Source of the DNA: Manihot esculenta
Lineage: Eukaryota > Streptophyta > Magnoliopsida > Malpighiales > Euphorbiaceae
NCBI RefSeq assembly: GCF_001659605.2
Contig: NC_035170.2
Location: 27,508,020-27,572,019, forward strand
Direction: 5' to 3'
DNA: 64,000 nt
Positions within the stretch are counted from its first letter, which is position 1; every line of letters begins with the position of its first letter. The position numbers and the translations under genes are program-made. Positions 44,280-57,600 of this stretch are shown piece by piece. Below the pieces are notes generated by a model. The model was given only the letters and a program-made list of their open reading frames with translations, did no database searches and was not told where the DNA came from.

Positions 44280-47200
44280 ATGGGACTCTATTGCCGGAAT
44301 TTATCAGCATCTTTCTCATCCTTGTGCCTCCTTTCTGTTATTCATCTCTTGTGCTTCAACTTGCCAGTAGCCTCTGCCATCCACAGGAACAATGACACAG
44401 ATCGACTCTCATTGCTGGAATTCAAGGCCACAATAAGCAATGACCCTCTTGGGGTGATGAGCTCATGGAATAGCACTCTTCACTTCTGCAGGTGGTATGG
44501 CGTCACCTGTGGGCGCAGACACCAAAGAGTCACAATGTTAGACCTAAACTCTCTTAAACTCTCAGGTTCCATATCACCACACGTTGGTAATTTGAGTTTC
44601 TTAAGGAAGTTATCTCTTCAAAACAACAGCTTCACCCATGAGATCCCTCCTCAGATTGGCTATTTACGTAGACTGCAAGTTTTGTCTCTTTATAACAATT
44701 CATTTGATGGTCAAATTCCTTCCTCCATATCTAACTGTTCAAACCTTGTTTTCTTTTATTTGGATAACAACAATTTTGCAGGGAAAATTCCTGCAGAGCT
44801 TGGCTCCTTAGTGAAGCTGAAAGCCATTTATTTACAGAGCAATAATTTCATAGGGACTTTCCCGTCATCTTTCGGGAACCTATCGTCCCTTGAGGAACTT
44901 CCTGCTTATCAAAATCATTTGCATGGAAATCTTCCTGAAACTTTTGGCCAATTGAAGAGTCTAAGGGATTTAGCAATTTTTCGAAATGGTTTCTCGGGTA
45001 CCATCCCTTCCTCCATCTTCAATCTTTCATCGATCATATATTTAGACCTGGGAGTAAACAACTTCCATGGGAAACTTCCCTTGGACATTGGAAACTCTCT
45101 TCCAAATCTCCAATTTTTTTCTATTGCCGAAAACCAATTCAGAGGTACCATTCCAGCTTCCATGTCTAACGCTTCAAATCTTGAACTAGTTGATCTGCCC
45201 CTAAATAATCTCGCTGGAGGAGTGCCTTCTCTTGCCAAGTTGCATAGGCTTTCAGAATTTGTGATTAGTGGCAACAACTTAGGAAGTGGAAAAGCTGATG
45301 ACTTGAGATTTCTTTCAACTTTAACTAACGCCACAGCTTTAAAATTCCTATTCATAGACGCCAATAACTTTGGAGGAGAACTTCCAGAATACATCGCCAA
45401 CTTTTCAAAGGAGCTCCAATTCTTTGGCGCAGAGCTCAATCAAATATCTGGAAACATCCCAGTTGGAATACAGGCTCTTGTTAACTTGGAAATGTTCCTT
45501 GTAGATAGGAACAAACTTTCAGGTAATATTCCATCAGGCATTGGACAGCTCCAAAATTTAAAATTACTTTACCTTGGAAATAATAAGTTATCAGGATATA
45601 TTCCATCATCTCTGGGAAACCTGACAAATTTACTTGAAGTTGTTTTATCTAACAATTACCTCCAAGGCACCATTCCTTCCAGTCTAGGCAAGTGCATGAA
45701 ATTGCTCAGACTGGATTTTTCTGTAAATAATCTCAGTGGTCCCATTCCATCGCAAGTTATTGGATTGTCCTCCTTGTCAAAAGTTCTTGATTTGTCTTTG
45801 AATAATTTATCTGGTTCCCTTCCAAAAGCAATAGAAAATTTGAAAAATCTAGAAATCCTTGCCCTTCATGGGAACATGTTGTCAGGAGAGCTTCCCAGTG
45901 GCCTTGGCAGTTGTTCAAGTCTTGAATTGTTATTGATGAGTGCCAACTTGTTCCAAGGATCCATTCCTTCCTCTTTCGGAACACTAAGAGGCATTAGAGA
46001 GTTAAACCTTTCTCATAATAACTTGTCAGGCAAGATTCCAGAGTTTCTAAAGAGCTTCAACTCAATAAATCTTCTAGATTTATCTTATAATGATTTTGAA
46101 GGCATGGTACCAGTGGTAGGAGTTTTCAAGAATTCTAGTGCTACCTTTGTGGGAGGAAATAAAAATCTATGTGGTGGCATACCTGATTTTGAGCTACCTG
46201 CGTGCAAATTTGAACAATCAAAGAGGAGACTAACTATAAAATTAAAGATCATAATCTTTGCTGTTTGTGTGGTTATAGGTGTTGCCCTTTTGTTTATCTG
46301 TTTGCTTCTTTGGCGTAATTCAAAAAAGAGAAAAGGAGAAGCTACATCACTATTTGATGGGAAATCACTATTGAAGTTGTCTTATCAAAGTTTGCTAAAA
46401 GCCACTAATGGATTCTCTCCAGATAATTTGATTGGTGTTGGTAGTTTTGGATCTGTGTATAAAGGGGTTCTTGATCAAGAAGGAATGGTAATTGCAGTTA
46501 AAGTGCTTAACATGATGCGACGAGGAGCTTCAAGGAGTTTTATTGCAGAATGTGAAGCCTTACGGAACATCAGGCATCGAAATCTTGTCAAAGTTGTCAC
46601 AGCTTGTTCAGGAGTTGATTATCAAGGCAATGATTTTAAAGCACTGGTTTATGAATTCATGGTGAATGGGAGCTTAGATGGCTGGTTGCATCCAACTCTT
46701 GGATCAGATGAGATGCCAAGATCTGTAAATGTTATCCAAAGATTGAATATTGCTATTGATGTTGCTTCTGCACTTGAGTATCTTCACCATCACTGTGGAA
46801 CGCCAATTGTTCACTGTGATTTAAAACCAAGTAATATCCTTCTTGATGAAGAAATGGTAGGACATGTAAGTGATTTTGGGTTAGTGAAGTTTCTTACTAG
46901 TAGGATGCTTTACTACTCAACAAATCATTCCAGTTCACTTGGCATTAGAGGAACTATTGGTTATTGTCCTCCAGGTAATATCATACAAAATTTTCAGCTC
47001 TTCATCTTATTTTTGCTTTTTTTCTACTTTATTAAGACAACAATTAATGAAAATTTCTTGCACTCATGAAAATTTCTAGAGTACGGTGTGGGAAGTGAAG
47101 TATCAATGCATGGTGATGTATTCAGTTTTGGCATACTCTTGTTGGAGATGTTCACGGGAAAGAGGCCGACTGATGACTTGTTCAAAGATAATTTAAGTCT

Positions 47201-47471
47201 TCATAATTATGTCAAAAGAGGTCTGCCAGAACAAGTGAAAGAAATAGTAGATCCCAAGCTTTTTCATATGCAACTCGATGCTGATGCAACATCAAATCAC
47301 AATCACAATTTCAGGAATAGGAGAAATAACATGTTGATTGAATGCTTGACTTCAATTTTAGAAATTGGAATTTATTGTTCTATGGAATCACCACAAGAGC
47401 GAATGAATATTAGTGATGTTGTTACTCAGCTCTCTTCCGTTAGAAGGAAACTTGTTGGAACTCGATTCTAA
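44280..47471 (+). CDS. LRR receptor-like kinase, subfamily XII (EFR/XA21/FLS2-like), intact
   Basis: Two exons, 44280-46974 and 47080-47471, GT/AG intron of 105 bp, phase 1 (CCA G / AG TAC), giving 1,028 residues. A signal peptide covers about 1-34. The LRR N-cap follows (FCRWYGVTC). About twenty leucine-rich repeats of the xxIPxxLGxLxxL plant type extend to ~640. The transmembrane helix is ~657-679 (IIIFAVCVVIGVALLFICLL). Kinase domain ~705-1015: Gly loop GVGSFGSVYKG, VAIK-type Lys in IAVKVL, catalytic loop HCDLKPSN, DFG, and GTIGYCPPEYG. HCD makes it a non-RD kinase, the class linked to pattern-recognition receptors. The single intron near the activation-loop end is the usual XII gene structure. 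It should sit in the plasma membrane and sense an extracellular ligand, which cannot be named. No stops or shifts were seen. The 250 bp before the ATG is AT-rich with a CT/CA-rich leader; no TATA box is clear. Confidence 0.93.
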
Positions 47472-47816
47472 AGGATAGAGAAACTATAAAGGCACTTCAA
47501 CCGACAGGTAACTAATGCTACTCTTAGAAATTTTTTACACATGTAATGTATGTGCACCCAGCTAACAAAATATGATTAAATATGAGATCACTTATTATGA
47601 TTTTTTGATTTATTTATTGTAATTTTAATTATTTGATTGAGAAATGCTTGTACCGTTATTTAAGAAATTTTTTTGTAATTGTTTTTAGGTATTTAAAATT
47701 GATGAATCCAATACTGGATGCTCGAGATTAGCATGAAGAATAACCTATTAGAACTAATTTATATAATTTTTTATCATTTCTTACATGTGTAGTAATGTTC
47801 TGAGATTCAAAAAATA

Positions 47817-47940
47817 AGATTTACAGTGTATGTGTAAATTTGTTTAAGAAAAATCACCTTCCTTCCCTTTTATCCTTAGGGTTTAGTATATGTGTAAATT
47901 TAATTAGGAAAAATCACTTCCCTTCCCTTTTATCCTTTTT
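47817..47940. repeat. 60-bp tandem duplication downstream of the LRR receptor kinase
   Basis: TATGTGTAAATTT recurs at 47829 and 47889, each followed by a AAATCAC-TTCCCTTTTATCC block. The interval 47472-47952 is otherwise AT-rich 3' flank. A GT at 47507 after CCGACAG could be a 3'-UTR donor. Confidence 0.7.
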
Positions 47941-47956
47941 TTCTTTTATTTGTTAG

Positions 47957-48293
47957 TGACGTGCTGCCGCTTCACTGTTACAGTGCCATCTGTCTCTGTC
48001 ACTCAGAGTATACAGACGGACGAGTCAGAGTACTCTTCCACACCAGGCGGCCATTTAATTCTCTCGGCGCACATACTGGTAGGGCTGTGAAGTGACTGGA
48101 CTGGCTGTTCTCTCTCGCTTTATATCACTAGATCAGGCTATTTTCTATTGGACCTGTGCTCATGGATGATTTTACCTGCCCCACGTCGTTGGATTAGAGT
48201 TTTCGATATTGAATTGATATTTGATGGATTTAGATTTATATTTTTTTTTAGGACCCGGCCTCACCTTCGATCTATAAAACCCGACGGTCATCA
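47957..48293 (-). repeat. Probable solo LTR of a Tat-related family
   Basis: Starts TGACGTGCTG and ends CCGACGGTCATCA, the same end as the Tat LTRs here (CAGCGGTCATCA). It is flanked by TTAGT (47953-47957, overlapping the first T, and 48294-48298). The inside is GC-richer than its surroundings and has no ORF. No internal element sequence is attached. Confidence 0.5.
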
Positions 48294-48298
48294 TTAGT

Positions 48299-49225
48299 TA
48301 TCAATTATATGTATGTTTATAATATTGTTGTATGCTCAATACTGTGTTCCTTCCGTTTTTTTAATAAAACTTCACTCTGATTAATTTTGTTTACTAATTA
48401 TCTCTTTCTGTAATGAGTTGCCTATAGGAAATTATGCTCTTATGTGGAGACGCAAATAAATAAATTTAAATTTCCTTTTAATTTATCATTAACTAATGTA
48501 AAATATTAATTTAAAAATTCATCAATTAAATAATATGCAATTAATAATTAAAATGAGTTAAAATAAATATAAAAATTACAATGTTAATTTTATATATATA
48601 TGTAAATATTTTCTTAAAGATATCTGCTATTTAAAATACTAAATTAAACTAGCAATTCACCAAATTCAAAAACTAATTAAAAAATTTTAATAAAATAATT
48701 TAATTACAAATGTAGTTTATTTATTATTAGTCTACCAATTAACATACTCTTGTTTACTGTATATTGAATTGAAAATGTAAAATTTATTAATTTTTAATAA
48801 TAATTTTGTTATATTTATTTATAAATTAATATGAGTGAAAGATATATTAGAAAATATTTTAATTATATTAATTATTATATTTTTTAATTTATTTGAAAAT
48901 AAATTAAATATATAAGTTAAACGGATGGGGAAAAGAAATTGTAATTCATACAAAGCATTTAAGACAATTGACAGAAATTATTACAATCATTATATACACA
49001 CTAATCAGATATAAACTACTAATTAAAATTAAATTTATTTCAAGAAAATTTTTTTTATGTTTTTTACCATTTAGAGTATTTATAAAAATTAATTAATGAA
49101 AAATAATTTTTAAGATAAAGAAAAAAATAAATTATTTTAAAGAAAATACTTCCTTTTTAAAAAAAATTATTTTAAAAAAAATTATTTTAAAAATTTTATT
49201 AAGATATTTATATAAATTATTAATA
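48299..49225. other. AT-rich intergenic DNA
   Basis: No coding pattern or classified repeat. It ends in the TATTT that precedes the 5' LTR of the second Tat element. Confidence 0.5.
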
Positions 49226-49230
49226 TATTT

Positions 49231-49714
49231 TGATGACCGCTGGATTTCTTCACCCCAGAACAGGGGCGTGACCGCAGCCAAAGGCCCATGATACAGAGGC
49301 CCACGCACTTGATACCCCCCAACAAGCCTGGCTCATTCCAGCTTCCAGGCCGGGCTCGACCAAGCTTCCTCACTCAGTCCAGTCTGATCCCTGACCAGCA
49401 GACCCCTCTCAGGCCCAGCGTCCAGCCCAACTCTCGGCCCAGCCCGGGGTCCAGAACAGTACTCACCAGACAGCCTGGCAGATCCGCTCGAACGTACGCG
49501 TGAGGAGAATCAGAGGCCGTTACGCATGTAATAGGCAGCTGATACCCTAGTACACCCGAATCTGTATGGCAGAGACGCGTGGCCCAATCCTGGAGAGACC
49601 TTTACACGTCACCAGCAAGCAAGACAATGTATAAAAGAGGAGTCCCCTCCTCAGAATGTTTTAAGCTTTATGATTCAAGACAAAAACCCTATTCTATTGG
49701 ATCTCAGATCATCA
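49231..49714 (+). repeat. 5' LTR of the second Tat element
   Basis: 484 bp, TGATGACCGC...CAGATCATCA, followed by the primer site. A TATA box, TGTATAAAAG (about 49627-49636), sits ~80 bp before the LTR end. It aligns with the reverse complement of 7980-8465 with many differences. Confidence 0.88.
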
Positions 49715-49716
49715 AT

Positions 49717-49734
49717 TGGCGCCGTCTGTGGGAA
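49717..49734 (+). other. Primer binding site of the second Tat element
   Basis: TGGCGCCGTCTGTGGGAA, identical to the site in the first Tat element, starting two bases after the LTR. Confidence 0.75.
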
Positions 49735-49793
49735 AACGAAGGAGATCTTTTCATCACCGGAGTTTTCATTTTCAAAACCCACTGAGATCCACA

Positions 49794-52227
49794 ATGGCAA
49801 ACCACCAAGAAAGTAACCTTAATATCCCAAATGACCTGAGCTCTGCCCAAGATGGGTAGCAGTTCTCTTTTTCTAGCCCTACAACAATGAATAACCAAAC
49901 CCCTATTTCCCTTAATCCCTCGCCAAGCTTGGCAGGGAATACTCCTACCATGACCCTGTCTAATCAAGACATTCAAACCATGGCTCTCCAGTTACAGACC
50001 ACTGCTCACTGGTTGGGGCAGCTAATGCAACAGAGGGGACTTAGCACCCCAGTAAACGCACTCCCAGTAGTGGAGGAACCAAGAACCGATGAACCCCGAC
50101 CTACCTCTATCCGCCTCCAAACTAACAACCACGATGCTGGAGAAGAGGAAGAACCGGAGGCCCGAATCCATGGGAGAAGGGCAAGAGAGATGATAGAAAA
50201 TGAAGAGGTGGACGACTATTCTGCTGAAACAACCAGGGAAACGGGAACTGAAACAGAGGAGGAAGAATGTAGTTTGGGCAAAAGATCCAACCCAGAAGAC
50301 GAGAAAATGAACCAAAAACTGAAAAGGTTGAAGGAGCAGCTCCTAGCCGAGCTAGGTAAGAAAGATCAGAGTCAAACCTCCTTGCCTACTTCTTCTCCTT
50401 TCTCAAAGATAATGCAGCAGGAGACCGTTCCCAAAAAGTTTACGATGCCGCCGATGGCGGCCTATAATGGGGCTGGTAACCCGAGGGAGCATGTCATGAA
50501 CTATAAGACCTTCATGGAGTTGCAAACCATGTCGGATGCTCTGATGTGCAAGGTGTTCCCAACAACCCTCTCGGGACCAGCGAGGGCATGGTTCAACAGC
50601 CTGGAGGCCGGAAGCATTAAGAGTTTTGGAGATCTTGCCATCCGCTTCATCAGCCGTTTTGTAGCCGGGGTACCAGCAGAAAGAAAGACGAGCTATCTGG
50701 AAACAGTGAGACAAAAAGCTGGTGAATCCCTCAGAGAGTATGTCGCCCGTTTCAACACGGAGGCCTTGCAGATCCCCGAGCTTGACGAAGGAAGGGCGGT
50801 AGAGGCCATGCAAAAGGGAACAACCTCTGCTGAGTTTTTTGGTTCTCTGAGCAGGAAACCTCCGACCTCACTTGCCGAGTTGATGAAGAGGGCAGAAAAG
50901 TATATAAGGCAGGATGACGCCTTAGTAACGAGTAGATTTGCCAAAGGGGTGGCAGAAAAGGAGAAAGCCCCAGAGGAGGGGAGGCCGGAGAAACACGAGA
51001 AGAAGCGTGGAAAGAGGTCTGAGCCGTACAAGCAGGCCTGGGAAAGAAGAGATCAAAGGCCTCCCCCTCCTCTCAAGGCTCATGAACCACGAGTGCTCCC
51101 TCCTTGGGTGCCCGAGAAGCCTACTCCCCTCAACGCTTCTAGAGCCGAAGTGCTCATGGCAGTCCAGGATAAGGAGTTCCTCCAGTGGCCTAAACCCATG
51201 AGGTCGGAAGCAGATCAGAGGAATCCCGACAAGTATTGTCAGTACCACCGGACACATGGCCACGATACAAATAACTGTTTTCAATTAATCACGGAGATTG
51301 AAAGACTGATAAAAAGGGGGCATCTCAAAAATTTTGTGAAGAAACCGGAGGGGCAGAGGCCTCCGCCCAGTCCGGCAGCCCAGATGCCCAGGAGAACCGG
51401 AGCTGGACCAGTGAATGATGGGTCTAGTGGGACTATTAATATGATTGTTGGAGGAACTGGAGGACGGATGAGCCGTCGAGGAAAGAAGAGAAACCGGGAA
51501 GGAGAGATCAGCAATGGCGAGGTCATGCAGATCGTTGAACACTCACCCATGGCCATCGTTTTCTCTTCAGAAGATGCACAGGGCATTCAGATGCCCCACG
51601 ATGACGCGCTTGTTATTGAAGCAGTCATTCATAACTTTCGGGTGAAGAAGGTTCTGGTGGATGATGGGAGTAAGGTCAATTTATTGCCATATCGGGTTTT
51701 CCAGCAGATGGGAATCCCGGAGGAACAGCTGGTTCGGGACCAGTCACCCATCAAAGGGATCGGAGGAGCACCGGTATTTGTAGAAGGGAAGGTGAAGCTG
51801 GCCCTTACCTTGGGAGAGGCACCCAGAGCTCGCACCCATCGTGAGGTGTTTTTGGTGGTTAAACTCCCATTGAGTTATAATGCGATTTTAGGGAGGCCGG
51901 CGTTGTTTAGCTTTGAAGCTGTCACCAGCATCAGGTATTTGGCACTTAAGTTTCCAACGGAAGAAGGAGTGGGAATGGTTCGGGGCAGCCAGGAAGAAGC
52001 AAGAGCGGTATACTTGGCCACAGTAACAGAACCGAGCTCAACTGGAGAAGCACTCGACTCGGAAGTTCTGGAGGTCAGAGATGAAACAAAAGAAGCCCGG
52101 ACAGAGCCAGTCGGAGAATTGGAGACCTTCCCCTTATTAGGAGCAGATGCAAGCAAGGTTTTCAGTCTTAACGCCAACCTCACCAAAGAACAAAAAGCTG
52201 AAGTCATGACTCTGATCCGAGGTCACG
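49794..52227 (+). pseudogene. Tat gag-protease and start of RT, with a nonsense codon and an insertion
   Basis: ATG 49794 aligns with the gag start of the first element, but TAG at 49857-49859 stops it after 21 codons. The frame then stays open from ATG 49887 to the solo LTR. Gag core (TTLSGPARAWFNSLE) is encoded near 50560-50620, the C/H motif CQYHRTHGHDTNNC near 51238-51280, and the protease site LVDDGSKVNLLP near 51650-51690. At 52228 the solo LTR interrupts it and adds a stop. Frame accounting shows that without the insertion and the TAG, gag-pol would be continuous for about 1,860 codons, as in the first element. Confidence 0.88.
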
Positions 52228-54645
52228 TGTAATACCCGGCTAGATTCCGGCATCGGGATTCCTGCCTTCCGGCGGAATCTAGGGTGTTGGATCTCTCTAG
52301 AAGGGGTAAAATGTGTTTTCTCAAAAGTCTTTACTGATTTCATGGTTTTAAATGGAAATGAATTTAGTTTTGAAAGGAAAAAGACCAAGGAGGCAAGTGC
52401 CAGGTTCGGCCGCCGAAAGTGAAGTTCGGCCGCCGAACATGGAAAGGCTTCGGGAGCGCCTTTGGCCTCCGAAAGTCTTGTTTGAATGAGCCAAGGTTCG
52501 GCCGCCGAAAGTCAAGTTCGGCCGCCGAACATGCATGAGTTTAGGGGGCACATTAGGCTGCCGAAGGTCTTTGACCAGGCCACCTATAAAGGGCCCTCAG
52601 ATCGAAAATGGGAGAGTTTTCTCCCCATTCTCGAGCTCAGGTGAGTTTATGCCTTCCTTTGGTCGTTTTCGTGTTTTCTCTACCCATCTCTCAAGTTTTT
52701 CATGATTTCTACCCTTGTGTTTGAAGATTTAAAGCTTAAAAGGAGTTTTGGGAGCTTGGAGCTTTTGGAGCTTGGATTCTCCACACCTCCGAGTTTGGGA
52801 TCACACCACCCTCGATCTTCAAGAGGTAAGTGTAGATCTTCGCTTCCCTAGTGTTTTCATGAAGTTTTATGAAGTTTTTGATGGTTGAGTATGGGTAGAT
52901 ATGCATGTTTAGGTTTATGTGGGTTTTATACCCAATGTATGTTATGTGATGTTTGTGTTGAGGAGTTTATGTTAGTTTATGCTCCTTTATGCTTGAGGGA
53001 GTGAGTATGCATGTTTGGGAGAGAGTATGTAAGGATTTGGGGTGTTTTGAGTTTGGTTTTTGGCTTGGCAGAATCGGACCTGTCGTCCAGAGGGGACCAG
53101 GTTCGGCCGCCGAAAGGAGTTTCGGCCGCCGAACCTGCATGGGAGGCAGTCTTTAGGCTGCCGAACGTGCCCCCGAAGGAGGGACTTTCGTTTCTGTCCA
53201 GGGGTTTCGGCCGCCGAACCTGCCGCCGAAACTACCCGAGTTTCGTCTCTGGAAGGGACTTTCGGCCGCCGAAGGTGCCGCCGAAAGTGCCCTGTCCAGC
53301 CGTTTCTTGGGTGTTTTCCATGCATGTTTAAGTGATGTTTAGAGGGGTTTTTGGGGGTATGTTTATGAGTTGTTAGAGTATGTTTGGCACCTCATTCGAG
53401 TCCACCTGTGTAGGATTGGACCCGAGAGACCGAGGAGGCCATTAGTGCTAGCAGGTGCAGAGTCAGTCGGCGTCTGCCAGGAGGTGAGTAGAACTAAACT
53501 TAATCTTTTATGCACAAAAACTAATGCCTAAAGCATGTTCATGCATCATGATTATGTATAGTAGGTTGATTGCACTAGTTCACGAATATGTTGCATTGCA
53601 TTATTTCATGTTGATGCTGAGGAAGGGTGGACCGAGGCGACTTCAATAGCCCATATCTGTCACGAGTCTTGTCTTAGTCCTTTGAGAGCCGGACAAGTAC
53701 ATGTAGGAAAGTCCATGTGAGCTCTCTGTGGACCAGACACCATGTCATGTATGTTACAGGCCTTTGTGAGCTCCTACGGGGGAGCCGGGCACCGACAGAG
53801 GGATTTTTGATGTCATGTCCATCCTCTGAGAGGAAAGATGCATGCAAATAGACAGACTCTCAGAAACCAGGGTCCGTGGGGAATAAATCTTGCATAAGCC
53901 CCCGAGACGGACAAGATTATGTGATTTCTCTGTGTTATGGCGCATTTCATGAAAGCATGAATAAGAAAAAGAAAGAAGAAGTTAAATGAATAATAAAATA
54001 CCTAAAAATGGAGGAATTAAAGCAAATGTTCTTAGTTTAAAATGAAATTATAATTAATGAACTGTTTTCTCTGTTTCTACTCACTGGGCTTTTTAGCTCA
54101 CCCCTTTCCCCTAACCCCAGTGTTGCAGGTTTAAGTCAGAGCTCAGAAGTCAGCAGGGTAAAGATTAAGTGACGTGTGTTTATGTTGCAGTTTAGTAGTT
54201 TTAGAAGTGGACATGTAATATAAGTTGATGTAATGTAAATTGAGATAAGGTATGTAACTGATAGTAGAGTTTATGTTTATGGATTAGAGTGTGCTTGGCC
54301 CTATAGATTGGTTAATCCCTGTTGATGCATGGTTATGTAATGTTTTTATGTTGAGTTGAGAACCAGGCTTGTTGTATGTAATGTTGACCCAGCTAGAGCA
54401 TTTGATGAGGGCTCTAGCATGGGAAAGTTTATGTTCACAGTTATGTTGTAGCATACGGATCAAGCTTGGTGTATGTTCAGTTTTACAGGTTTTATGTTAA
54501 AGTTTTAATCATGTATGGGATTTGACCAGGTAATAGTAGGTATGTTTGGCTTGCTACGGGTCCCGGCGGCCTTAAGCCGATCTGGATCCTAGCGCCGAAC
54601 AGTTTGGAGCCGTTACGGCAGGGTATCGGTTTCCGGGCTGTTACA
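52228..54645 (+). mobile_element. Solo LTR (2,418 bp) of a gypsy element, inserted in Tat pol
   Basis: Begins TGTAATACCCGG and ends GGGCTGTTACA, flanked by the perfect 5-bp duplication TCACG (52223-52227, 54646-54650). No primer site, gag or pol is present, so an internal region has been lost by LTR-LTR recombination. The ends and length suit the Tekay/Del chromovirus type; that assignment is tentative. A TATA box (CTATAAAGG, about 52584-52592) is followed by a likely start site. 53620-53930 has no ORF. It contains seven copies of TTCGGCCGCCGAA in two clusters. The same LTR family left a fragment at 37595-37672. Confidence 0.9.
52403..52530. repeat. Cluster of TTCGGCCGCCGAA motifs upstream of the solo-LTR TATA box
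   Basis: Four copies in two close pairs, each pair joined by AAGT/AAGT-like spacers of 6 bp. The word is nearly self-complementary. A second cluster of three copies plus a variant is at 53102-53275. The rest of the region is not GC-rich, so the motif stands out and may bind a transcription factor. Confidence 0.8.
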
Positions 54646-54650
54646 TCACG

Positions 54651-57600
54651 CGTCGACCTTCGCATGGAAGCCCTCAGACATGCCAGGAATTGACCCCAAA
54701 GTGATGACACACCGATTGAATGTCCTCCCCGAGGCCAGACCAGTGAAGCAAAAGAAGAGAGTAGTAGGAAGAGAAAAACAGCAAGCCACCCGGGAGGAAG
54801 TGCAGAAGTTAGAAGAGGCAGGCTTTATTAGGGAAGTAATGTACCCACAATGGTTGGCAAATCCTGTGTTAGTCAAAAAAGCCAATGGCAAATACAGGAT
54901 GTGCATAGATTTTACCGACCTAAATAAAGCCTGCCCCAAAGATTGTTACCCCCTCCCCGATATTAATAAAATGGTCGATTCAACGGCCGGCTTTGATTAT
55001 ATGTCTTCTTTGGATGCTATGTCTGGTTATCACCAAATCCCAATGGAGAAGTCGGATGAGGAGAAAACCTCATTTATAACTGAAGATGGGACTTACTGCT
55101 ACAAAGCTATGCCCTTCGGATTAAGAAACGCCGGGGCAACTTACCAACGATTAATGAATAAAATCTTTAAGAACCAGATCGGCAGAAATGTAGAAGTGTA
55201 TGTGGATGATATGGTGGTTAAAAGTTCAACTTTTCAACAGCATGTAGCAGATCTAAAGGAGATATTTGGGGTGTTAGATCAATACAGAATGAAGTTAAAT
55301 CCAGCAAAGTGTGCTTTCTTCATCAGAGGGGGAAAGTTCTTGGGATACATGGTGAGTGGAAAAGGCATTGAGCCCAATCCGGAGAAAGTAGAAGCCATAT
55401 TGAATATGCCAGAGCCGACCTGCGTAAGGGACGTCCAGAGATTAACCGGGAGAGTAGTGGCGCTCAACCGATTTATGTCGAGGTCGGCAGAAAAGTGTTT
55501 GCCATTCTTCAAAAAATTGAGGAAGGTTCCGAATTTTGAATGGACAAAGGATTGCCAAGAAGCTTTCGCGGAACTTAAAAAGTATCTTAGCTCGCCTCAT
55601 GTGCTCAGCAGTCCCATAAAAGGGGAAGAGCTTCTGATATACTTGGCAGCCTCAGAACAGGCAGTCAGCGCGGTACTAGTAAGGGTGGAAGAAGGAGAGC
55701 AGAAACCTGTTTTCTACATCAGCAAGGTACTCAGAGACACTGAGGTCAGGTACTCGAGCATTGAAAAACTGGCTTATGCCTTGCTGTTGGCAGTTCGGAA
55801 ATTCAAAGTTTATCTGGAAGGCCACCAAGGAGTTGTGATGACGGACCAACCCTTAAAGAAGATCTTACGCAGGCCGGAAACTTCAGGACGGATGTTAGCA
55901 TGGTCCGTGGAAATCAGCCCTTACTGTCTGGAGTACCGACCTCGGACAGCTATAAAATCTCAAGCGCTGGCTGACTTCATAGCAGAATGCTCATTCAATG
56001 AGGAGAAGGAAGGATCATCCTCGGAGATACCTAGAAAGGAAGGAGAGGGAGAGCTTTCCCAAGAATTCAGCTGGAAGCTATATGTAGACGGAGCATCAGG
56101 CTCTGAGGGCAGCGGTGCGGGGATAATGCTTAAGGGGCCGGAGGGCTTCAGAGTATGTTATGCTTTGCGATTAGAATTCAAGGCTTCTAACAATATGGCC
56201 GAGTACGAGGCCTTGGTGAATGGGATGTTGGTAGCCTCGGAAATAGGGGTAACCGACCTCGAGGTGAATAGTGACTCTCAGCTGGTGATCAACCAGGTAA
56301 TGGGGGTATATCAGGCCAGAGATCCAGTCATGCAGAACTATCTTGATAAAGTAAAAACCATAGAAGCCGAGCTCACAGAACGGGGAGTTATCGTCAGATT
56401 TCAACGAATACCTCGGGACGAAAATGAGGAGGCAGACTTGCTTAGTCGATTGACCAAAGAAGAGTTAGAGCAGCTCCCTGACGAAGTATACATACAGCAT
56501 GTCCTCACACCTGCTTACAAGAAAACAAACACTGTATTGCAGGTGGAACAGAGCTTAACTTGGATGAGCCCCTATCTGAGATATTTAGAGAAGGGCGAAC
56601 TTCCTGAAGATAAAGACGAAGCCAAAAAGATAGCAGCTCGAGCTGCCAACTACCAAGTAATAAGGGGAACATTGTACAGAAAGGGGAAGTCCAGCCCATG
56701 GCTCCGATGTGTGAGTCCAGAAGAAGCCGTAAAGGTAATGGAGGAAATACATAGAGGCCTATGTGGGGCTCACGAGGGAGCAGGGACATTAGCTAACAAA
56801 ATATTCAGACAAGGATACTACTGGCCCACTGTGAAAAAAGAAGCAGAAGAGTTCGTCCGAAGATGCGACGTATGTCAGAGATTTGCTAATGCCATCAGGA
56901 CCCCTGCCACTCCTCAAGCAAGCATATCCAGTCCATGGCCTTTCTCACAATGGGGAATTGACATCCTGGGACCTTTCCCCAAGACTACGGGGCAAAGGAA
57001 ATTTGTAGTAGTGGCTGTGGAATATTTCTCGAAGTGGCCAGAAGCAGAAGCAATAGCCACAATCACAGCTCGCAAGATGATAGATTTCGTATGGGGACAT
57101 ATCATCTGCAGATTTGGCATACCAAGAGTACTTATTTCAGACAATGGTAGACAATTTGATTGCAGCACTTTCAAAGCCTTCACAACAAACATTGGCATAT
57201 GGCATAAGTTCTCCTCTGTAGCCCATCCTCAGACCAATGGCCAAACGGAAGTCACTAACAGAGCAATCCTCCAAGGATTAAAGAAGCGGCTGGACGGTGC
57301 AAAGGAAAATTGGGCAGAAGAACTCAATAGCATCCTATGGGCACTCCGAACTACTCCCAGAACACCCACTAAGGAAACACCGTTTGCACTTGCTTACGGT
57401 ACAGAGGCCGTAGTTCCAATTGAGTTACAGATCCCCACTCATAGAATTCAATTTGTCAGTGAGGACACCAATGGGGACAAATTAAGAAGTAAACTCGATG
57501 CTCTTGAAGAAGTTAGGGAAGAAGCCCAAGTCCGAACTGCTGTTTATCAACAACGAGCGGCAAGGTATTACAATCAAAGGGTCAGAGAAAGAAGCTTAAA

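Noticed and set aside
44915..45439. 174-codon minus-strand ORF
   Set aside because: It is a shadow of the LRR region of the receptor kinase.
52987..53335. Arg/Pro-rich ORFs in the solo LTR
   Set aside because: They follow the GC-rich TTCGGCCGCCGAA clusters in several frames on both strands, which is compositional.
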